Source: Mycolicibacterium sp. P9-64 (GTDB lineage: Bacteria; Actinomycetota; Actinomycetes; Mycobacteriales; Mycobacteriaceae). Taken from it: a stretch of 64,000 nucleotides of DNA. The DNA lies in assembly GCF_008329605.1 (NCBI RefSeq), contig NZ_NPKO01000006.1, forward strand, positions 427,898 through 491,897, given 5' to 3'. Made by a program: the position numbers and the translations under genes. Shown one piece after another: positions 7,625 to 16,147 of this stretch. Numbering within the stretch: position 1 is the first letter of the stretch; each line of letters opens with the position of its first letter. The notes below the pieces were generated by a model, which saw only the letters and a program-made list of their open reading frames with translations, did no database searches and was not told the origin of the DNA.

Positions 7625-9739
7625 TCAGCCCGTCGCGCCGACCAGGGCGCGGTCGTCGTCCCAGCCACGTTGCACCAGCATCCGGTGGCCGATGCGCTCA
7701 AGTGCGGCCTCGACTTGCTCACGGTCGGGGCGTCCCTCGAACGTGGGTGAGCAGGCGAGCTTGTCCACGATCTTGGCTGCGATCGCCGACGACGCGCCAT
7801 CGACCTCCTTGACACCCGCCTGCGTCAGCCACAGCCGGTCGTCCTCGCCAGTCACATTCCCCAAGTCGCTGCGATGGAGCCGCGCTTGCGTGGACTGCCC
7901 GCCGCCCGACCGCAGCACGTAGCCGCGGTCCACCAGGTCGTCGAACGTCGGACCAAGAAGTTCGAACGGCACTCGGAGGCGCTTGCCGATCTCGGACATG
8001 GTCGCCGAGCCGAACACCTGGTTCTGCCGGTAGATCTGGATCAGCGCCCACAGATGGGTCACGTCGAGATGGCATCCCGGTTGCCCAACGAGACTGCGCA
8101 ACCGGACCTCCGGGGAGTCGCGGAACATCCGTCCGACGGCGACCTCGAGGATCTGGTCGGGGGTCTCGGTGCTTGGCATGCCGAACGCCTCACCGAGATC
8201 GGTCGCCGACACCGCGTCCATCTCGCGCAGCGGCACCTCCTTGAGGAACAGTGCGACGACGAAGCCGACTACAGCGACGGGGACGGCGCACAGGAACACC
8301 ATGCCCAGCGACTCGGCGTAGGCGTCGACGATCGGTGCCGCCATCGCCGGTGACAGCTCGTGCAACGCCTGCGGCGAGTCCGCTGCCTTGGCGGGCGCGC
8401 CGCTCGCCAGCAAGGCCGGACCCAGGCGGTCGGCAAGGAAGTTGGTGAACAACGAGCCGAATATCGCTGCGCCGAAAGCACTTCCGATCGTCCGGAAGAA
8501 CGTGACACCCGAAGTGGCCACTCCCAGGTCGGCGAAGCTGGTGGTGTTCTGCACCGTCAGCACCAGCACCTGCATGCACATGCCGATGCCGGTCCCCAGT
8601 ACGAACAGGTACACCGACTGCTGCCACGTGGGAGTCGAAGCGTCCATCTGCGACAACAGCAGGAAACCGACCGCCATGACGGCAGTGCCGACCACGGGAA
8701 AGACCTTGTAGCGCCCCGTGCGGCCGACGATGACACCGCTGCCCATCGAGGTCATCAGCAGGCCGGCCACCATCGGCAGGGTCCGCAGGCCGGATTCCGT
8801 CGCCGACACACCGTCGACGAACTGCATGAAGGTGGGCAGGAACGTCAGCGCACCGAGCATCGCGAAGCCGACGATGAACGCGAGGATGCAGCAGACCGTG
8901 AACACCGGGTTGGCGAACAGTCGCATCGGAAGGATCGGCTCCGCAGTTCGGGTCTCCACCCAGACGAACATCGCCAGTGCCGCAGCGGATGCCACGAACA
9001 GGGAGATGATCGTCGGTGAGCCCCAGGCGTACTCGCCGCCACCCCAACTCGTCGCGAGCACGAGGCCGGACGCACCGAGGCCGACGAGCACGATGCCCGC
9101 GTAATCGATGACCGCCTTGCCGCTCCTGGCCAGCGATGGGATGGCGACGACGCTGACCGCCAGCACGACGAGCGCGACCGGAACGTTGATCCAGAACGCC
9201 CACCGCCAGGTCAGGTGATCGGTGAAGAAGCCGCCGAGCAGCGGCCCGATCACGGTGGTCACGCCGAACACCGCGCCGAGAGCACCTTGGTACCGGCCGC
9301 GTTCGCGCAGCGGGATCACCTCGCCGATCACCGCCATTGCGGTCACCATGATGGCGCCGCCGCCGATGCCCTGCAGCGCTCGCGCGGCGACCAGCATGGT
9401 CATCGAGCCCGCGAGGCCACACAGCACCGATCCGGCAAGGAAGAACAGCACCGAGGCCTGGAACACGACCTTGCGGCCGAACATGTCGCCGAGCTTGCCG
9501 ACGACGGCGGTGACGATCGTCGACGCGAGCAGATAGCTCGTCACGACCCAGGACTGATGGCCCGCGCCGCCGAGGTCGGACACCACCGTCGGAAGTGCGG
9601 TGGCCACGATGGTCTGGTCCAGTGCCGCAAGCAGCATGCCGAGCAGCACCGCGATGAAGATCAGATTCCGCCGATGCGGAGTGATCAACGCGCTCGCGGA
9701 CTCGGGATCAGCAGCAGTGTGCGCCGATGTAATGGTCAT
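7625..9739 (-). CDS. MFS (DHA2/EmrB-type) drug exporter with C-terminal winged-helix extension
   Basis: A 704-residue transporter resembling M. tuberculosis Rv1877. Residues 20-510 contain about 14 hydrophobic segments typical of the DHA2 proton antiporters. Motif A is GKLGDMFGRK, the D1 motif LDQTIVATALP is in TM1, and motif C lies around GAVFGVTTVIGPLLGG. After the last membrane helix (near LKEVPLRE) about 195 cytoplasmic residues follow. These include a helical segment and a MarR-like winged helix (MSEIGKRLRVPFELLGPTF, then DDLVDRGYVLRSGG). The ATG at 9739 has the ribosome site GAGAGGTGG. The gene is on the same strand as bfrA, 126 bases away. Confidence 0.9.
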   Translation of the reverse strand: MTITSAHTAADPESASALITPHRRNLIFIAVLLGMLLAALDQTIVATALPTVVSDLGGAGHQSWVVTSYLLASTIVTAVVGKLGDMFGRKVVFQASVLFFLAGSVLCGLAGSMTMLVAARALQGIGGGAIMVTAMAVIGEVIPLRERGRYQGALGAVFGVTTVIGPLLGGFFTDHLTWRWAFWINVPVALVVLAVSVVAIPSLARSGKAVIDYAGIVLVGLGASGLVLATSWGGGEYAWGSPTIISLFVASAAALAMFVWVETRTAEPILPMRLFANPVFTVCCILAFIVGFAMLGALTFLPTFMQFVDGVSATESGLRTLPMVAGLLMTSMGSGVIVGRTGRYKVFPVVGTAVMAVGFLLLSQMDASTPTWQQSVYLFVLGTGIGMCMQVLVLTVQNTTSFADLGVATSGVTFFRTIGSAFGAAIFGSLFTNFLADRLGPALLASGAPAKAADSPQALHELSPAMAAPIVDAYAESLGMVFLCAVPVAVVGFVVALFLKEVPLREMDAVSATDLGEAFGMPSTETPDQILEVAVGRMFRDSPEVRLRSLVGQPGCHLDVTHLWALIQIYRQNQVFGSATMSEIGKRLRVPFELLGPTFDDLVDRGYVLRSGGGQSTQARLHRSDLGNVTGEDDRLWLTQAGVKEVDGASSAIAAKIVDKLACSPTFEGRPDREQVEAALERIGHRMLVQRGWDDDRALVGATG

Positions 9740-9865
9740 GCCCACCTCTCGTGATAGCCGGGCGTACTCAAACGCCACGGACCATATCGTTAGATAGGCT
9801 ATAAATATTACGAGGTGACCGACGTGGTGCTCGTCACCCTCGACCGGCGGAGCGTTCGGATGCCG

Positions 9866-10345
9866 TTAGTGCGGCGGCCGCGCCACGCACTGTGCGGAGT
9901 ACAGCTCCACGCCCAGCTTGTCCATGAGCTCGAGCTGCGTCTCGAGGTAGTCCACGTGCAGCTCCTCGTCGGCGATGATCGTCTCGAAGAGGTTCGCGGA
10001 GGTGCTGTCCTGCTTCTCGCGGCAGAAGATGATCGCAGGCTTGAGCCGCGTGATCACCTCTCGTTCGATCTCGAGGTCCGCCTCGAACTGCTCGCGCAGG
10101 GTTTGGCCGACGCGCAACGGAAATAGTCTTTGGTAGTTCGGCAGTCCGTCCAGAATGAGAATTCGATCGGTGAGCGCCTCGGCATGGCGCATTTCGTCGA
10201 ATGACTCTGCACGAGTGTGAGCCGCTAATTCCGTGAACCCCCAATTGTCCTGCATCTTCGAATGCAGAAAATATTGGTTGATGGCTGTGAGTTCGCTCGT
10301 CAACTGCTCGTTGAGCAGCTTGATGACGTCGGGATCGCCTTGCAT
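9866..10345 (-). CDS. bfrA: Bacterioferritin
   Basis: A 159-residue heme-containing ferritin that stores iron in 24-mer shells; its length equals M. tuberculosis BfrA. Ferroxidase ligands are all visible: Glu18, Glu51, His54, Glu94, Glu127 and His130. The heme-ligating Met52 is in EMRHAE. The ATG at 10345 is supported by AGGAG eight bases upstream and avoids a non-conserved six-residue N-terminal extension. It is divergent from the unknown gene plus bfd, and an IdeR-like box at 10535-10553 lies in the shared upstream region. Iron-dependent control by IdeR is known for mycobacterial bfrA. Confidence 0.95.
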   Translation of the reverse strand: MQGDPDVIKLLNEQLTSELTAINQYFLHSKMQDNWGFTELAAHTRAESFDEMRHAEALTDRILILDGLPNYQRLFPLRVGQTLREQFEADLEIEREVITRLKPAIIFCREKQDSTSANLFETIIADEELHVDYLETQLELMDKLGVELYSAQCVARPPH

Positions 10346-10534
10346 CTTGGCTCCTATGAACACTGCGCGGGCTGGTCGAATGTCCTGGCTATGGAACGAC
10401 TTTCAATCTAGTCCACCGGGGGTCGTTGGCGACCGAAACGCAACCGTTCTCGGCGTGTTCAGGGCCGGAAACCGAGATGTCGCAGGGTAGCCAAACCTGG
10501 GTCTGGCCGGGGAAGATGGACTGCCTCGCCTTAG

Positions 10535-10553
10535 TAAGGTTAGACTGCACTAA
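10535..10553. promoter_or_regulatory. IdeR (iron box) site between bfrA and the bfd operon
   Basis: TAAGGTTAGACTGCACTAA matches 14 of 19 positions of the IdeR consensus TTAGGTTAGGCTAACCTAA. It overlaps a small palindrome CCTTAGTAAGG just upstream. It sits 62 bases before the ATG at 10615 and 190 bases before bfrA, so it could repress the bfd side and activate bfrA when iron is plentiful. Confidence 0.65.
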
Positions 10554-10614
10554 CCACGTAGGCAGCGCTGCTGGACCACTCCTTCGGCGCACTGGATTTC
10601 GAGGCGGAATCGAT

Positions 10615-11277
10615 ATGGGCGAGCACGAGTTGCATTCGCTCATTCTGGCTGCCGACTTCTCCGTCGACGACGTCGAATCGCTGTGGTCTTCGATATCGGC
10701 ACGAAAGGACCACTTAGGCGGCATGGCCGCGCACCACGTGGTGGTCTACGAATCCATTTGGGAGCCGGGCCGTGTGCTCGTCACCATCGGCATCCGTCAC
10801 CCGAATTCAGTCCGCGACGTACTGCGGTCTCCAGCGATGTTCGAATTGTTCGACGACTCCGGCGTCGACGACATTCCAGCGATATTCGCAGGCGTGGTCG
10901 TCGAGAAGTTCGACCTGCACGAATCGTCGCCGGACGACGCCGTGGCCAGGGTGATCGTCGGGGTGGTCACCCACGTCCAGGACGTCGCGACGCTGATGGA
11001 CAAGGTGCACGGCGCCGCCGATCGGTTCGCCAACGCCGGGGTCCGCAAGATCTGGGTCTACCGGGCGTTCGACGACGGGCAGGAAGTCATGATCCTGCAG
11101 GAGATCGAGGACGAGGTCAGGGCAAGGCGCTGGATCGACCACCCGGATGCGGCGGCCGAGTGGATGTCTTTCGGAGACGACGCGCCAAGCGAGCCGGACA
11201 CCAGCATCGGCGCCTATCCGACGGTGTTCGTCGGCACCCTTGCACATCTGATGGCCGTCGACGAGCGGGTGAACTGA
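10615..11277 (+). CDS. Conserved protein of unknown function co-transcribed with bfd
   Basis: A 220-residue soluble protein that I do not recognise. It seems to contain two tandem alpha+beta units: residues 5-100, with strands around HHVVVYESI and RVLVTIGI; and residues 110-210, with RVIVGVV, KIWVYRAF and VMILQEI. This pattern recalls dimeric alpha-beta-barrel (ABM-like) folds, but that is inference. The ATG at 10615 follows GAGGCGGA. It overlaps the bfd start by one base (TGATG), so the pair is translationally coupled. The IdeR-like box upstream and the bfd partner suggest a role in iron release or heme/iron handling. Confidence 0.75.
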   Translation: MGEHELHSLILAADFSVDDVESLWSSISARKDHLGGMAAHHVVVYESIWEPGRVLVTIGIRHPNSVRDVLRSPAMFELFDDSGVDDIPAIFAGVVVEKFDLHESSPDDAVARVIVGVVTHVQDVATLMDKVHGAADRFANAGVRKIWVYRAFDDGQEVMILQEIEDEVRARRWIDHPDAAAEWMSFGDDAPSEPDTSIGAYPTVFVGTLAHLMAVDERVN

Positions 11278-11468
11278 TGTTCGTCTGTCTGTGCACCGGG
11301 GTCACCAGTCAGCGGGTCACCGAACTCGTCGCGGGCGGGGCCAATACGTCCAAGCAGATTGCCGACGCATGCGGCGCGGGTGCCGATTGCGGCCGCTGCC
11401 GCCGCACCGTCAGAGCCATCATCGCCGCGGCCGAGCCGCAGGGGTGCCCGGTGCACGCGGCTCGCTGA
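11277..11468 (+). CDS. bfd: Bacterioferritin-associated ferredoxin
   Basis: A 63-residue [2Fe-2S] protein of the BFD family. The four cluster cysteines are visible as CLC near residues 4-6 and CGRC at residues 38-41, the Bfd spacing. In characterised bacteria Bfd docks on bacterioferritin and passes electrons to its heme, releasing stored iron as Fe2+. Adjacency to bfrA fits that role. The ATG overlaps the stop of the preceding gene. The extra cysteines (Cys32, Cys57) are not part of the standard motif. The gene is convergent with the enoyl-CoA hydratase gene six bases away. Confidence 0.9.
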   Translation: MFVCLCTGVTSQRVTELVAGGANTSKQIADACGAGADCGRCRRTVRAIIAAAEPQGCPVHAAR

Positions 11469-11474
11469 GCCTGG

Positions 11475-12233
11475 CTAGATGCCGCGGCGGTCGGCGAACT
11501 CCGCGAGCGCATCCGCGTTGGCCGCGGCGCCCATCAACTCGGCGAACTGTGCGTACTCGCGCTGCAGGCCCGCGCTGATCTCGGCACGCATTGGCTCCAC
11601 GATGGTCTGCTTCACCGCCATCAGGCTCGGAATCGGCCGGGACGCAAGCACTTCGGCGTGCCGCTGAGCTTCGGCCAGCAGATCGTCCGGTTCGCAGACC
11701 TTCCAGGCCAACCCCATCCGGAGCGCTTCTTCGGCGTCCACCCACTCCGACGACATCAGGATCCAGGCCGCGTTCTGCCTGCCGATGAGCTGCGGCAGCA
11801 GATAGGACGAGGCCGCCTCCGGTGCCACGCCGAGGCTGGTGAACGGACACTTCAGCCTGGCGGTCGAGGACATGAAGACCAGGTCGGCGTAGCCGATGAT
11901 GGTCGCACCGATGCCGACACCCAGTCCGTTGATCGCCAGAATCAGCGGCTTTCGCAAGCTGGTCAATGCGTCGATCATGCCGGGGAACCCGTACTCCCCC
12001 GGTGTGAAGTCCGGGTTGGTGATGCGCTCCTGCATCTCGTTGAGATCGTTGCCCGCGCTGAACGCCCGACCGGTACCGGTCAGCATCACCACCGCAGTCG
12101 CCGGGTCCTCGTCAGCGGCACGCAACGCGATCGCGGTGGCGTCGTAGAGAGCCTCGTTGAACGCGTTGAGCGACTCGGGCCGGTTGAGGGTGAGGGTGCG
12201 AACCCCGTTCGCATCGTCGATCTGTACGAGCAC
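11475..12233 (-). CDS. Enoyl-CoA hydratase/isomerase family protein
   Basis: A 252-residue crotonase-fold enzyme. The N-terminal strands VRTLTLNRPESLNAFN, the CoA-binding/oxyanion loop RAFSAGNDL and the second oxyanion segment around NGLGVGIGATI are all present. The usual first catalytic glutamate region reads TSLGVAPEAASSYLLP, where Glu of APEA is retained. It probably acts in acyl-CoA oxidation; chain specificity is unknown. The start is GTG at 12233, 18 bases downstream of the preceding gene's stop, so it is probably the last gene of a three-gene minus-strand operon. Confidence 0.85.
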   Translation of the reverse strand: MLVQIDDANGVRTLTLNRPESLNAFNEALYDATAIALRAADEDPATAVVMLTGTGRAFSAGNDLNEMQERITNPDFTPGEYGFPGMIDALTSLRKPLILAINGLGVGIGATIIGYADLVFMSSTARLKCPFTSLGVAPEAASSYLLPQLIGRQNAAWILMSSEWVDAEEALRMGLAWKVCEPDDLLAEAQRHAEVLASRPIPSLMAVKQTIVEPMRAEISAGLQREYAQFAELMGAAANADALAEFADRRGI

Positions 12234-12250
12234 GGTTTGCAGCGTATGTC

Positions 12251-12694
12251 TCAGCTGTTGGAGTACACGCGCGTGGGTCCGACGAACACGACGGTGCGGC
12301 CCTGTTCGGCCATCACCCTGTCGTACTCGGCCCAGTCGTCGTGGGTGCCGCCCGCGGCGGTGAACACGTCGCGCAGCAAGACGCGCAACGCATCGGGGTC
12401 GGTCAGCCACGGTTGCGGATCGTGCGGGCCGAGCAGTTCGGCGTTGCCCTCCACCGTCGCCCACTGCCAGCCATTTCGGAACGTCACCGCGATCTGCGGG
12501 CGCGCCCGCAGATTGGTCAGCTTGACCTTGCCGTACGTGACGAACGCCAACGTGGGCTCACCGGTCGAAGGATGTGGCAGCACACCGGCGTTCACCAGCG
12601 ATGCCTGCACGGTGCCGTCGGCGCGCACGGTCGAAACGATGCACAAGCCGCTCTCCTGCGACGCGAGCGCGGCGGCCTCCTGCAGAGTGGTCAT
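12251..12694 (-). CDS. F420-dependent pyridoxamine-phosphate-oxidase-fold protein
   Basis: A 147-residue split-barrel flavin/deazaflavin protein whose length and sequence match my recollection of M. tuberculosis Rv1875. Core strands are CIVSTVRADGTVQASLVNAG, LAFVTYGKVKLTNLRARP (cofactor-binding Lys/Arg) and WQWATVEGNAELLGP. Members bind F420 or FMN and reduce diverse substrates. The ATG overlaps the stop of the EthD-like gene by 4 bases (ATGA). The substrate is not identifiable. Confidence 0.85.
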   Translation of the reverse strand: MTTLQEAAALASQESGLCIVSTVRADGTVQASLVNAGVLPHPSTGEPTLAFVTYGKVKLTNLRARPQIAVTFRNGWQWATVEGNAELLGPHDPQPWLTDPDALRVLLRDVFTAAGGTHDDWAEYDRVMAEQGRTVVFVGPTRVYSNS

Positions 12695-13404
12695 TCGACG
12701 TCCTCTCCTGAAAACGGTGACCGGAACACGTAGCGACTGGTGGGTACGGTGTCGACGTTCTGGTTGGCACCGAACGCCGTCGTGCTCGCCACCATCTTCG
12801 TCATCCGGTCGTTGAGGTCGGCGTCGTCAGCTGCGCCGAAGAACGCGTGCAGGCTCTTGGTGGCCTCGATGGGGAACAACTCCTCGACGATCGCGGAGAG
12901 CTCCGGCGCACCGGGCGTCAGCACCCTGACGACGGTGTTCTGGGTGTAGCCGAACGTCGACTGCGTGGTGAGCGCAATGGGCGTGTGGTCGATGTGCCAA
13001 CGGGTGAACCAGGTTTCGGGATCAAGCTCTGCGGGCCGTCGCAGTAGCGCCACGTTGGCAAAACCTTCGGTGCGTCCGCCGGCAGCGGTGGCAGGCGCCT
13101 GCAGAGGCACGGATTCGGTGACCAGGTAGGCCGCCACCTCGTCGCACTCCATCTCCAGAAGCGCGAGCGCGGCGCGGACCTGATCGCCGTAGTACTGCTG
13201 CGTCCACAGGCTGACGAGCGCGACCACCGGCGGGTCCAGCGTGGCGATCGTCATCATCGAGTCCGTCACGGCGGCGTCGCGCACGTTCAGGTTCAAACCC
13301 TGCAGGCCGAGCCGCTGCAGGTCCTTGGCGACCGTGGTGCGCATCCGCTCGCACCACGCCTCGTCGGGAACCTCGCGCCGCATCGTGATGATCAGCTTCT
13401 CCAC
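12691..13404 (-). CDS. EthD-domain-like protein (Rv1874 type)
   Basis: A 237-residue protein resembling Rv1874 from memory. It has two ferredoxin-like alpha+beta units: the first from EKLIITMRR to about residue 100, the second around GFANVALLRRPAELDPETWF with the HxxHTPIAL stretch typical of EthD-like dimeric alpha/beta-barrels (WHIDHTPIA). The GTG at 13404 starts directly at the first strand; an ATG at 13383 is the alternative. It heads a probable operon with the F420-type oxidase and the enoyl-CoA hydratase. The biochemical role is unknown. Confidence 0.75.
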   Translation of the reverse strand: MEKLIITMRREVPDEAWCERMRTTVAKDLQRLGLQGLNLNVRDAAVTDSMMTIATLDPPVVALVSLWTQQYYGDQVRAALALLEMECDEVAAYLVTESVPLQAPATAAGGRTEGFANVALLRRPAELDPETWFTRWHIDHTPIALTTQSTFGYTQNTVVRVLTPGAPELSAIVEELFPIEATKSLHAFFGAADDADLNDRMTKMVASTTAFGANQNVDTVPTSRYVFRSPFSGEDVE

Positions 13405-13466
13405 GGTTCGAACGTACCGCCGCCAGCCTTCCCTGTTGCGTGCGCCCAACGGGTAACAATGGTGCA

Positions 13467-15473
13467 GTGATCAAGGGGCTGGTTCTGCGGCCGACGATGC
13501 CCGATGTGGGCGGCGTCGTACGCGGCCTGCTCGGGGTACTTCTCGTTGCGGGTGCAGGGCTGCACTGGGGCGGTCCGAGCGCGGCGGGTGCCGCTGCCGG
13601 TGCAGCCGCGATAGCGGGCGCCACCGCCCTGCAGGACAGTCCGCGCGGCCGGATTCAGGTGGTGCTTGGCGTGTCGGCGGTGATGGGCGTCGCGGTCCTG
13701 CTGGCATCGACGTTCTCGTCGTACGGCTCCGTGTTCACCGTGGTCGTGGCACTGTGGTGCTTCCTGGCGGGGACGGCATGGGCCGTGAGCGCCAATGCCG
13801 GAGTGATCGCGGCGGCAGGCAGCGCACTGTTGGTGACGCTGCCGCCCACCGAGCCGACGTGGTCGAGCGTCGGCATCGCCACCGGGCTCGCGGTCGCCGG
13901 GGGTCTGGTCCAGGCCGCGCTGGTCGCCATCTGGCCGAGACGCCGCTGGCGGGTCCAGCACGACGGGCTGGCTCGCGCGTACCGCTCGTTGGCAGCCGAT
14001 GCGCGCAGCCTCGCCGAGGATCCGACTGGGCACGTGGACCAGGAACCACTGCTCTGGCTGCGCGACGCGTTCACGCTGACGGATGTGCAGGCCCGTCGTC
14101 GTCCTCTGACCTACCGCGCGTGGTACGGGCTGCCCGAACGGATCTCGGTCACCGTGACGGCGATCGCCGGGAAGTCGAAGGGTGACGACGTCGGCTCGCG
14201 GGTGCTGAGTGCCGCGTCGGACGTTCTGGCGGCGGTCGCCGAACCGGCCCGGTCCCAGCGTGAGACGGCCGGGTACGCGATGGGCCGCTTCGATGCCGTC
14301 GCACTCACTGCCGATGGCCTGGAAATGGCCTTGGTGCAGAGGCTTTCGAAGCAGTTGCGCGACGCCGTTCAACTCCGTTTCGGGGACGCCTCCCCCGAGG
14401 CCGCCGACCTCGCGCAGCTTCGGCGTCCGCGTTTGCCCGCCCGTGTCCGGTCGATCATCGCGGCGATCCGTGGCCAGCTCGTGTGGAGCTCCCCCGTGTT
14501 GCGGCATGCCGTCCGGCTGGCGTCCGCAACGGCAATTGGCGTCGCGGTCGCGCGATTCGCCGATGTCCCGCACGGCTATTGGATTCCGCTCACCGTGGTG
14601 ATGGTGCTGCGCCCTGAGACGGCTCACACCTATACCCGGTGCGTCGGCAGGGTCGCAGGAAACGTCATCGGCATCGTGGTGGCCTCAGCGGTGATCCTGC
14701 TAGTGCACCCCACCGGGTACGTCGCGGTGGCGCTCGCCGTGGTGTTCCTCGGCGTGGCGTATGCCGTGTCGAGCGTGGGTTACCTTGCACTGAGCGCGGC
14801 GCTGGCAGCGGCGATCGTGTTCCTGGTCGACATCGCGGGCACCGCGGGGACCGCCGCGGTGGGCGACAGGTTGCTCGCCACGCTGATCGGCGGGGCGCTG
14901 GCGGTGCTCGCCCACGTCGCGGTGCCCGACGACGCCATCGTTCGGCTGCGGCAACGCGCAGGCGAATTGCTCAAGACCGAAACCGACTATGCCGCAACGG
15001 TGATCAAGGCCTTCGTGCATCGGCTCGACGACCCCGCCGAGGCATTGTCGGCTGCGTGGGAACGCGCGTTCCGTGCCCGTGCCGCGTTTGAGGCTGCAGC
15101 GGGTGCCAGCTGGTCACAGGACCGCCCGTTCCGCCGTTGGCTGCGTTCCTACCGCACCGCGCTCAACGCGGTGACCGCCGCGTGCGCCGCGCTCGAGGCG
15201 AGCCTGCCCGGGCAACCGTCGGCCACGCTGAGCAGGGACTTCACCGCCGCCGTCGACTCCTACGTGGAGGCGCTGTGCGGCGACCCGGCAACCCCTGGCT
15301 CGCCGTGGCGCGTGGACGTGGCCCGCCTCGCTGAGGCCGCGCAGCGGGTGCGCGCCGAACTCTCCGGCAACGACGATGCGACGACGCGGGTGCTCGTCAC
15401 CGAGATCGGCACCATCACAACCCAACTCGGCAACATCTCGGCAGAGGCCGAACGCACCTCGGCGCCGAGCTGA
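13467..15473 (+). CDS. FUSC-family membrane exporter
   Basis: A 668-residue protein with the FUSC/aromatic-acid-exporter layout. Two hydrophobic bundles are present, at residues 15-160 (GVLLVAGAGLHWG, VVLGVSAVMGVAVLLAS, VFTVVVALWCFLAG) and 360-490 (YWIPLTVVMVLRPETAHTYTR, VAGNVIGIVVASAVILLV). A soluble domain lies between them and a helical tail follows. The segment with PLTVVMVLRPE is the family signature. Family members export aromatic carboxylic acids or similar anions. The GTG at 13467 is the first in-frame start that does not run into the divergent EthD-like gene. It is convergent with the thioesterase gene. Confidence 0.8.
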   Translation: MIKGLVLRPTMPDVGGVVRGLLGVLLVAGAGLHWGGPSAAGAAAGAAAIAGATALQDSPRGRIQVVLGVSAVMGVAVLLASTFSSYGSVFTVVVALWCFLAGTAWAVSANAGVIAAAGSALLVTLPPTEPTWSSVGIATGLAVAGGLVQAALVAIWPRRRWRVQHDGLARAYRSLAADARSLAEDPTGHVDQEPLLWLRDAFTLTDVQARRRPLTYRAWYGLPERISVTVTAIAGKSKGDDVGSRVLSAASDVLAAVAEPARSQRETAGYAMGRFDAVALTADGLEMALVQRLSKQLRDAVQLRFGDASPEAADLAQLRRPRLPARVRSIIAAIRGQLVWSSPVLRHAVRLASATAIGVAVARFADVPHGYWIPLTVVMVLRPETAHTYTRCVGRVAGNVIGIVVASAVILLVHPTGYVAVALAVVFLGVAYAVSSVGYLALSAALAAAIVFLVDIAGTAGTAAVGDRLLATLIGGALAVLAHVAVPDDAIVRLRQRAGELLKTETDYAATVIKAFVHRLDDPAEALSAAWERAFRARAAFEAAAGASWSQDRPFRRWLRSYRTALNAVTAACAALEASLPGQPSATLSRDFTAAVDSYVEALCGDPATPGSPWRVDVARLAEAAQRVRAELSGNDDATTRVLVTEIGTITTQLGNISAEAERTSAPS

Positions 15474-15479
15474 ATCGGC

Positions 15480-16103
15480 TCAGTCGCGGGCCCACCGCGG
15501 TTGGATGAAGACACCCTCGGCCTGCACCGTGACGCCCTCGGCATCGGAGAGGTGACCGACGGCGAACGTCTTGACCCCCTCGGTCCTGTCAATCCTGGCT
15601 TCCGCGCGCAACGGCCCGAGCCGGGTGGTGCGCAGATACCGCAGCGTGATGGTGCCGGTGAGCCGCGGCCGCTCGGGGCTACTCGCCGCCTCGCCGAGCA
15701 CGTGGTCGAGGATCAGGGCGGCGACACCGCCGTGCACGTGGCCTGGCGGTCCTTCGTAAGCCGCACCGAGGTGAAAGTCGGAGAACACGCCACCGGCCGG
15801 GTCCTTACGGATGACCAGTGGCGGCGCCGTGGGGTTGCGCATGCCGATGACGGCGTTTCCCCACGGCATCTGATCGCCATCGGCGCCGAACCGAACACCG
15901 AAGGCTCCGTCGAGCTGGCTGGCGCGCAGCCGCGCCGTTGCCGCATCGATCGCCGCCTTGGCCTCGGCCACCACATCGGCGCCGACCTCGGTGCGGATCG
16001 TGGCGTCGACCAGTTCACGAACCGACTGGGTGAGGGGTTCGTAGATCGCGCGCAACCGGGCGACCTCCTCGGCCGTCAGGTTCTCCACGGGGAAGTCCAG
16101 CAC
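15480..16103 (-). CDS. PaaI-type acyl-CoA thioesterase
   Basis: A 207-residue hotdog-fold protein. About 70 helical residues precede a standard PaaI domain with PPGHVHGGVAALILDHVLG (the HGG active-site region), TITLRYLRTTRLGP and a final strand VTVQAEGVFIQPR. It probably hydrolyses an acyl-CoA. The GTG start at 16103 lies only 8 bases from a KstR-like palindrome, so either the message is leaderless or transcription is tightly repressible. It is downstream of a TetR gene on the same strand with a 44-base gap. Confidence 0.85.
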   Translation of the reverse strand: MLDFPVENLTAEEVARLRAIYEPLTQSVRELVDATIRTEVGADVVAEAKAAIDAATARLRASQLDGAFGVRFGADGDQMPWGNAVIGMRNPTAPPLVIRKDPAGGVFSDFHLGAAYEGPPGHVHGGVAALILDHVLGEAASSPERPRLTGTITLRYLRTTRLGPLRAEARIDRTEGVKTFAVGHLSDAEGVTVQAEGVFIQPRWARD

Positions 16104-16111
16104 CTTCGCAC

Positions 16112-16125
16112 TAGAACATGTTCTA
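16112..16125. promoter_or_regulatory. KstR-like operator before the thioesterase gene
   Basis: TAGAACATGTTCTA is a perfect palindrome (extending to CTAGAACATGTTCTAG at 16111-16126) and fits TnnAACnnGTTnnA completely. It ends 8 bases from the GTG start of the thioesterase gene. KstR control is inferred from the pattern; the adjacent TetR protein is an alternative binder. Confidence 0.65.
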
Positions 16126-16147
16126 GCGTCGGTGTCGAATCGCCGGT

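Noticed and set aside
9780..9815. TAGGCTA core resembling an IdeR box upstream of the MFS exporter gene
   Set aside because: Only the 7-base centre matches; flanking positions of the 19-base consensus do not fit.
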